From assembly GCA_025455285.1 (NCBI GenBank), contig JALOMU010000030.1, positions 1 through 9,266 on the forward strand: a DNA stretch of 9,266 nucleotides, in the 5' to 3' direction. Within the stretch, counting starts at the first letter, position 1. Each line of letters opens with the position of its first letter. Of the stretch, positions 7,847-9,266 are shown in pieces. Below the pieces are notes generated by a model. That model did not search any database and had not been told where the DNA came from. It saw nothing but the letters and a program-made list of their open reading frames with translations. Source of the stretch: Flavihumibacter sp. (GTDB lineage Bacteria; Bacteroidota; Bacteroidia; Chitinophagales; Chitinophagaceae). Position numbers and translations under genes: made by a program.

Positions 7847-8566
7847 TCAGGGTTGCAGTTGCCGGCGATACAACTGGATGGTGTTTTCCAGTCCCAGGTA
7901 GATGGCATCACAGATCAGCGCATGGCCAATGGATACTTCATCCAGGAAAGGAATCTGTTTGGAAAAATAGCCGAGGTTATGAAGATCCAGATCGTGACCT
8001 GCATTAATTCCCAGTCCCAGTTCCTTGGCCCGAGTGGCTGCCTGCACATAAGGGCCAACCGCTTTTTCTCTGTCTTCCGGAAACAGTCGGGCATATCCTT
8101 CCGTATACAATTCAATCCTGTCGGTTCCGGTTTCTATGGCACCTTCCACCATCTCCACAACCGGGTCAACAAAAATGGAAGTACGGATACCGGCCTGTTT
8201 AAAAATCCTGATCATTTCTTTCAGGTAATCCTTGTGCTCTATCGTATTCCAGCCATGGTCAGAAGTGATTTGTCCCTCTGCATCCGGGACCAGCGTAACC
8301 TGGTGCGGTTTTACCTCCAAGACCAAATCTATAAATTTTGCCTCTCTGCAATTCCCTTCAATATTAAACTCAGTAGTGATGATTGGTTTGATAGCCCGCA
8401 CATCTGAATACCGTATATGACGTTCATCCGGCCTCGGGTGCACAGTAACTCCATCCGCTCCGAATAATTGTACATCCTTAGCAACCTTCACCACATCCGG
8501 ATTATTCCCCCCGCGGCTATTCCGAATCGTAGCAATTTTATTGATGTTGACTGAGAGTTTTGTCAT
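7847..8566 (-). CDS. pdxJ: PdxJ, pyridoxine 5'-phosphate synthase
   Basis: A 239-residue cytoplasmic enzyme, close to the usual length of about 240. PdxJ condenses 1-deoxy-D-xylulose 5-phosphate with 3-amino-2-oxopropyl phosphate to make pyridoxine 5'-phosphate, the ring-closing step of DXP-dependent vitamin B6 synthesis, in a TIM barrel. The N-terminus [20 protein letters not shown] is the family start. [14 protein letters not shown] carries His43, TEFNIEG carries Glu70, and [10 protein letters not shown] carries His191, matching the catalytic His45, Glu72 and His193 of the E. coli enzyme. [17 protein letters not shown] is the phosphate-binding end. The frame stays open to an ATG at 8794, but the extra 76 residues are translated low-complexity polypyrimidine sequence plus antisense of the next gene, so the start at 8566 is chosen. 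No ribosome binding site is seen, and a promoter-like element lies directly upstream. Confidence 0.95.
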   Translation of the reverse strand: MTKLSVNINKIATIRNSRGGNNPDVVKVAKDVQLFGADGVTVHPRPDERHIRYSDVRAIKPIITTEFNIEGNCREAKFIDLVLEVKPHQVTLVPDAEGQITSDHGWNTIEHKDYLKEMIRIFKQAGIRTSIFVDPVVEMVEGAIETGTDRIELYTEGYARLFPEDREKAVGPYVQAATRAKELGLGINAGHDLDLHNLGYFSKQIPFLDEVSIGHALICDAIYLGLENTIQLYRRQLQP

Positions 8567-8570
8567 GGGG

Positions 8571-8578
8571 CAAATGTA
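8571..8578 (-). promoter_or_regulatory. Candidate -7 promoter element of pdxJ
   Basis: On the minus strand this reads TACATTTG, a full match to the Bacteroidota -7 consensus TAnnTTTG. About 20 bases further upstream is TTTC, one base off the -33 TTTG. The element ends only four bases from the pdxJ ATG, so transcription from it would begin at or next to the start codon, implying a leaderless or nearly leaderless mRNA. An eight-base motif can occur by chance. Confidence 0.4.
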
Positions 8579-8667
8579 TGGAAGATGGAACAATGGAAGA
8601 AAGGTGGAATGGAAAAAAGGGGGAAAGGAAGAATGGAGAAAAGGAAGAAAGGAAGGGGGAAGATGGG
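8578..8667 (+). repeat. Polypurine tract, left arm of the four-helix-bundle cassette
   Basis: Of 90 bases, 82 are purines. It is built from degenerate ATGGAAG-like units of about 7-12 bases. AAAGGAAGAAAGGAAG (8640-8655) is perfectly complementary to 9098-9113, and the outer end ATGGAAGATGG (8578-8588) pairs with 9117-9127 at 10 of 11 positions. The tract is about 37 bases longer than the right arm, as if units had been gained. It occupies the pdxJ leader region. Confidence 0.75.
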
Positions 8668-8713
8668 TGAAAAAACTGTTTTTGGTAGCAATTGCAGGAT
8701 TTAAATTAACTGC

Positions 8714-9067
8714 ATGATTGCAAAACTTGAAGATATGGATGTTTATGTGAGATCTCTGGAATTGGCAATGGAAGTATTTGCTTTGACGAAACAATTTCCT
8801 TCTCCGGAGCTATATTCGTTATGTTCTCAATTAAATCGCGCTGCCAGATCAGTTTCTTTGAATATTGCAGAAGGATGGGGCAGGCGTTTTTATCCAAATG
8901 AAACTAAGAAGGCTTTTATTTATGCTTTGGGATCAACGGAGGAGACGATTTCTGCTCTAAAAATTTCGATGGATTGTGGCTATATTCCTTCAGAAAAATA
9001 TGAACTTCTTCTTAGTAGTTATAGAAAAATCGCAGCCCAACTTTATCGTCTCTATAAAAACTGGTAA
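8714..9067 (+). CDS. Four-helix-bundle protein (S23 / 23S rRNA intervening-sequence family)
   Basis: A 117-residue protein with no signal peptide or membrane segment. The family core is clear: a first helix with [17 protein letters not shown] (10-26), a second with [19 protein letters not shown] (40-58), the third holding ALGSTEET (71-78), and a fourth from about 93 to the end. Length is normal for the family. Relatives are encoded in intervening sequences of 23S rRNA genes, and the accessory protein Avd of diversity-generating retroelements shares the fold; the function of free-standing members is not known. The ATG at 8714 gives the usual length; Met8 is a less likely alternative. The gene runs opposite to both neighbours and is flanked by inverted purine/pyrimidine tracts. 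A clear promoter is not visible, although TTTTTG occurs about 30 bases upstream. Base composition is more A/T-rich than in pdxJ. Confidence 0.9.
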   Translation: MIAKLEDMDVYVRSLELAMEVFALTKQFPSPELYSLCSQLNRAARSVSLNIAEGWGRRFYPNETKKAFIYALGSTEETISALKISMDCGYIPSEKYELLLSSYRKIAAQLYRLYKNW

Positions 9068-9074
9068 GCCTAGG

Positions 9075-9127
9075 TCTCCCTTTGTCCCTCTTCCCTTCTT
9101 CCTTTCTTCCTTTCCTCCCTCTTCCAT
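9075..9127 (+). repeat. Polypyrimidine tract, right arm of the four-helix-bundle cassette
   Basis: Of 53 bases, 51 are pyrimidines. It begins seven bases after the four-helix-bundle stop and ends three bases before the stop codon of the minus-strand receptor. Bases 9098-9113 are the exact reverse complement of 8640-8655. Both flanking transcripts could read into it. It has no hairpin of its own, so it is not a normal terminator for either gene. Confidence 0.75.
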
Positions 9128-9130
9128 GCC

Positions 9131-9266
9131 CTACCACCTCCCCACCAACTTAACATTCAATAACCTTGGTGTTAGCCGGTTTGGTATGGCATAGGTTGTG
9201 TTGGAAAAATCCTTGATAAGCAGATAGGAAATTGTGTTTGCGCGGTCAATTAAATTAAACACTTCA
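9131..9266 (-). CDS. TonB-dependent receptor, C-terminal end (5' part beyond the window)
   Basis: On the minus strand the frame is open from the right edge to a TAG at 9133-9131, giving 44 residues. They begin EVFNLIDRANTISYLLIKDF and continue through YAIPNRLTPRLLNVKLVGRW. This is the closing pair of barrel strands of Bacteroidota receptors: the VFNL-N motif, an extracellular turn, then the PNRLTPRLLN-K-L final strand. The last residue is Trp rather than the more usual Phe, which still supplies a C-terminal aromatic for barrel assembly. It is a different gene from the receptor at 1397-3850, whose C-terminus does not resemble it. Because it is short and cut by the window edge, no ligand class can be given. 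Its stop codon lies only three bases from the polypyrimidine arm. Confidence 0.75.
   Translation of the reverse strand, partial: EVFNLIDRANTISYLLIKDFSNTTYAIPNRLTPRLLNVKLVGRW

Larger units (their letters stand above)
8578..9127. other. Candidate S23-type cassette: four-helix-bundle gene between complementary arms
   Basis: A single ORF of the 23S-rRNA intervening-sequence protein family is enclosed by a polypurine arm and a polypyrimidine arm with 16 perfect inverted bases plus a matching outer end. The unit fills nearly all of the gap between pdxJ and the next receptor gene. It carries no transposase, and I see no target-site duplication at the two ends. The ORF is lower in G+C than pdxJ (about 38% over 8761-9000 against about 47% in three sampled 60-base lines of pdxJ). 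Mobility is inferred, not shown. Confidence 0.35.

Noticed and set aside
7840..7876. Possible terminator after pdxJ: CAGTTG/CAACTG stem and a run of seven T on the minus strand
   Set aside because: The stem is only six base pairs with a nine-base loop and lies nine bases from the T-run, partly inside the coding sequence; too weak to call.
7757..8407. A 216-codon plus-strand open frame
   Set aside because: It is antisense to the start of the DUF4394 gene and most of pdxJ, has no recognisable domain, and follows the codon structure of pdxJ on the other strand.
8688..8695. GCAATTGC palindrome upstream of the four-helix-bundle gene
   Set aside because: An eight-base palindrome with no further extension is expected by chance, and nothing ties it to promoter elements.
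8976..9194. A 72-codon plus-strand open frame running through the polypyrimidine arm
   Set aside because: It overlaps the end of the four-helix-bundle gene in another frame and then translates low-complexity sequence and antisense of the receptor end.
8714..9266. Diversity-generating retroelement, suggested by an Avd-like four-helix bundle
   Set aside because: No reverse transcriptase, template repeat or variable repeat is visible in the window, and the flanking tracts are low-complexity inverted arms rather than a template/variable pair.

Overview
The window reads as a stretch of chromosome from a member of the Bacteroidota, most likely the Chitinophagia/Sphingobacteriia side. The grounds are a SusC-like TonB-dependent receptor with a carboxypeptidase-regulatory-like N-terminal domain, a DUF5916 outer-membrane protein, a DUF4369/TlpA thioredoxin protein, a lipoprotein with an SSC-KKED start, little sign of Shine-Dalgarno sequences, and one good TAnnTTTG-type -7 promoter element. 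No rRNA, tRNA, CRISPR array, transposase or integrase was seen.

Layout from left to right. The 3' end of hisIE (1-278, +) is followed after 9 bases by a secreted TlpA-type thiol-disulfide protein (288-1382, +). It converges, 14 bases apart, on a TonB-dependent receptor (1397-3850, -). A 158-base divergent region with an imperfect inverted repeat separates the receptor from a DUF5916/CBM9-like outer-membrane protein (4009-6192, +). Next comes a minus-strand intrinsic terminator (6200-6229) serving a two-copy DUF4394 lipoprotein (6254-7777, -), whose start codon is abutted by a perfect 8-bp inverted repeat. Upstream of it lies pdxJ (7847-8566, -), vitamin B6 synthesis. The right end holds a small S23-type four-helix-bundle gene (8714-9067, +) between complementary polypurine and polypyrimidine arms. 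The last bases (9131-9266, -) are the C-terminus of a second TonB-dependent receptor, running off the window.

Most genes are housekeeping (hisIE, pdxJ) or cell-envelope genes; the receptor and the DUF5916 protein probably share the divergent control region, but their substrate cannot be read from the sequence. The most unusual structure is at 8578-9127: the four-helix-bundle gene and its inverted arms fill almost the whole gap between pdxJ and the second receptor, starting 12 bases from the pdxJ start codon and ending 3 bases from the receptor stop codon. Members of this protein family are known from intervening sequences in 23S rRNA, where the ORF sits in the loop of a long stem; the architecture here resembles that, but in an intergenic site. 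That it is a mobile cassette is an inference that needs genome comparison.
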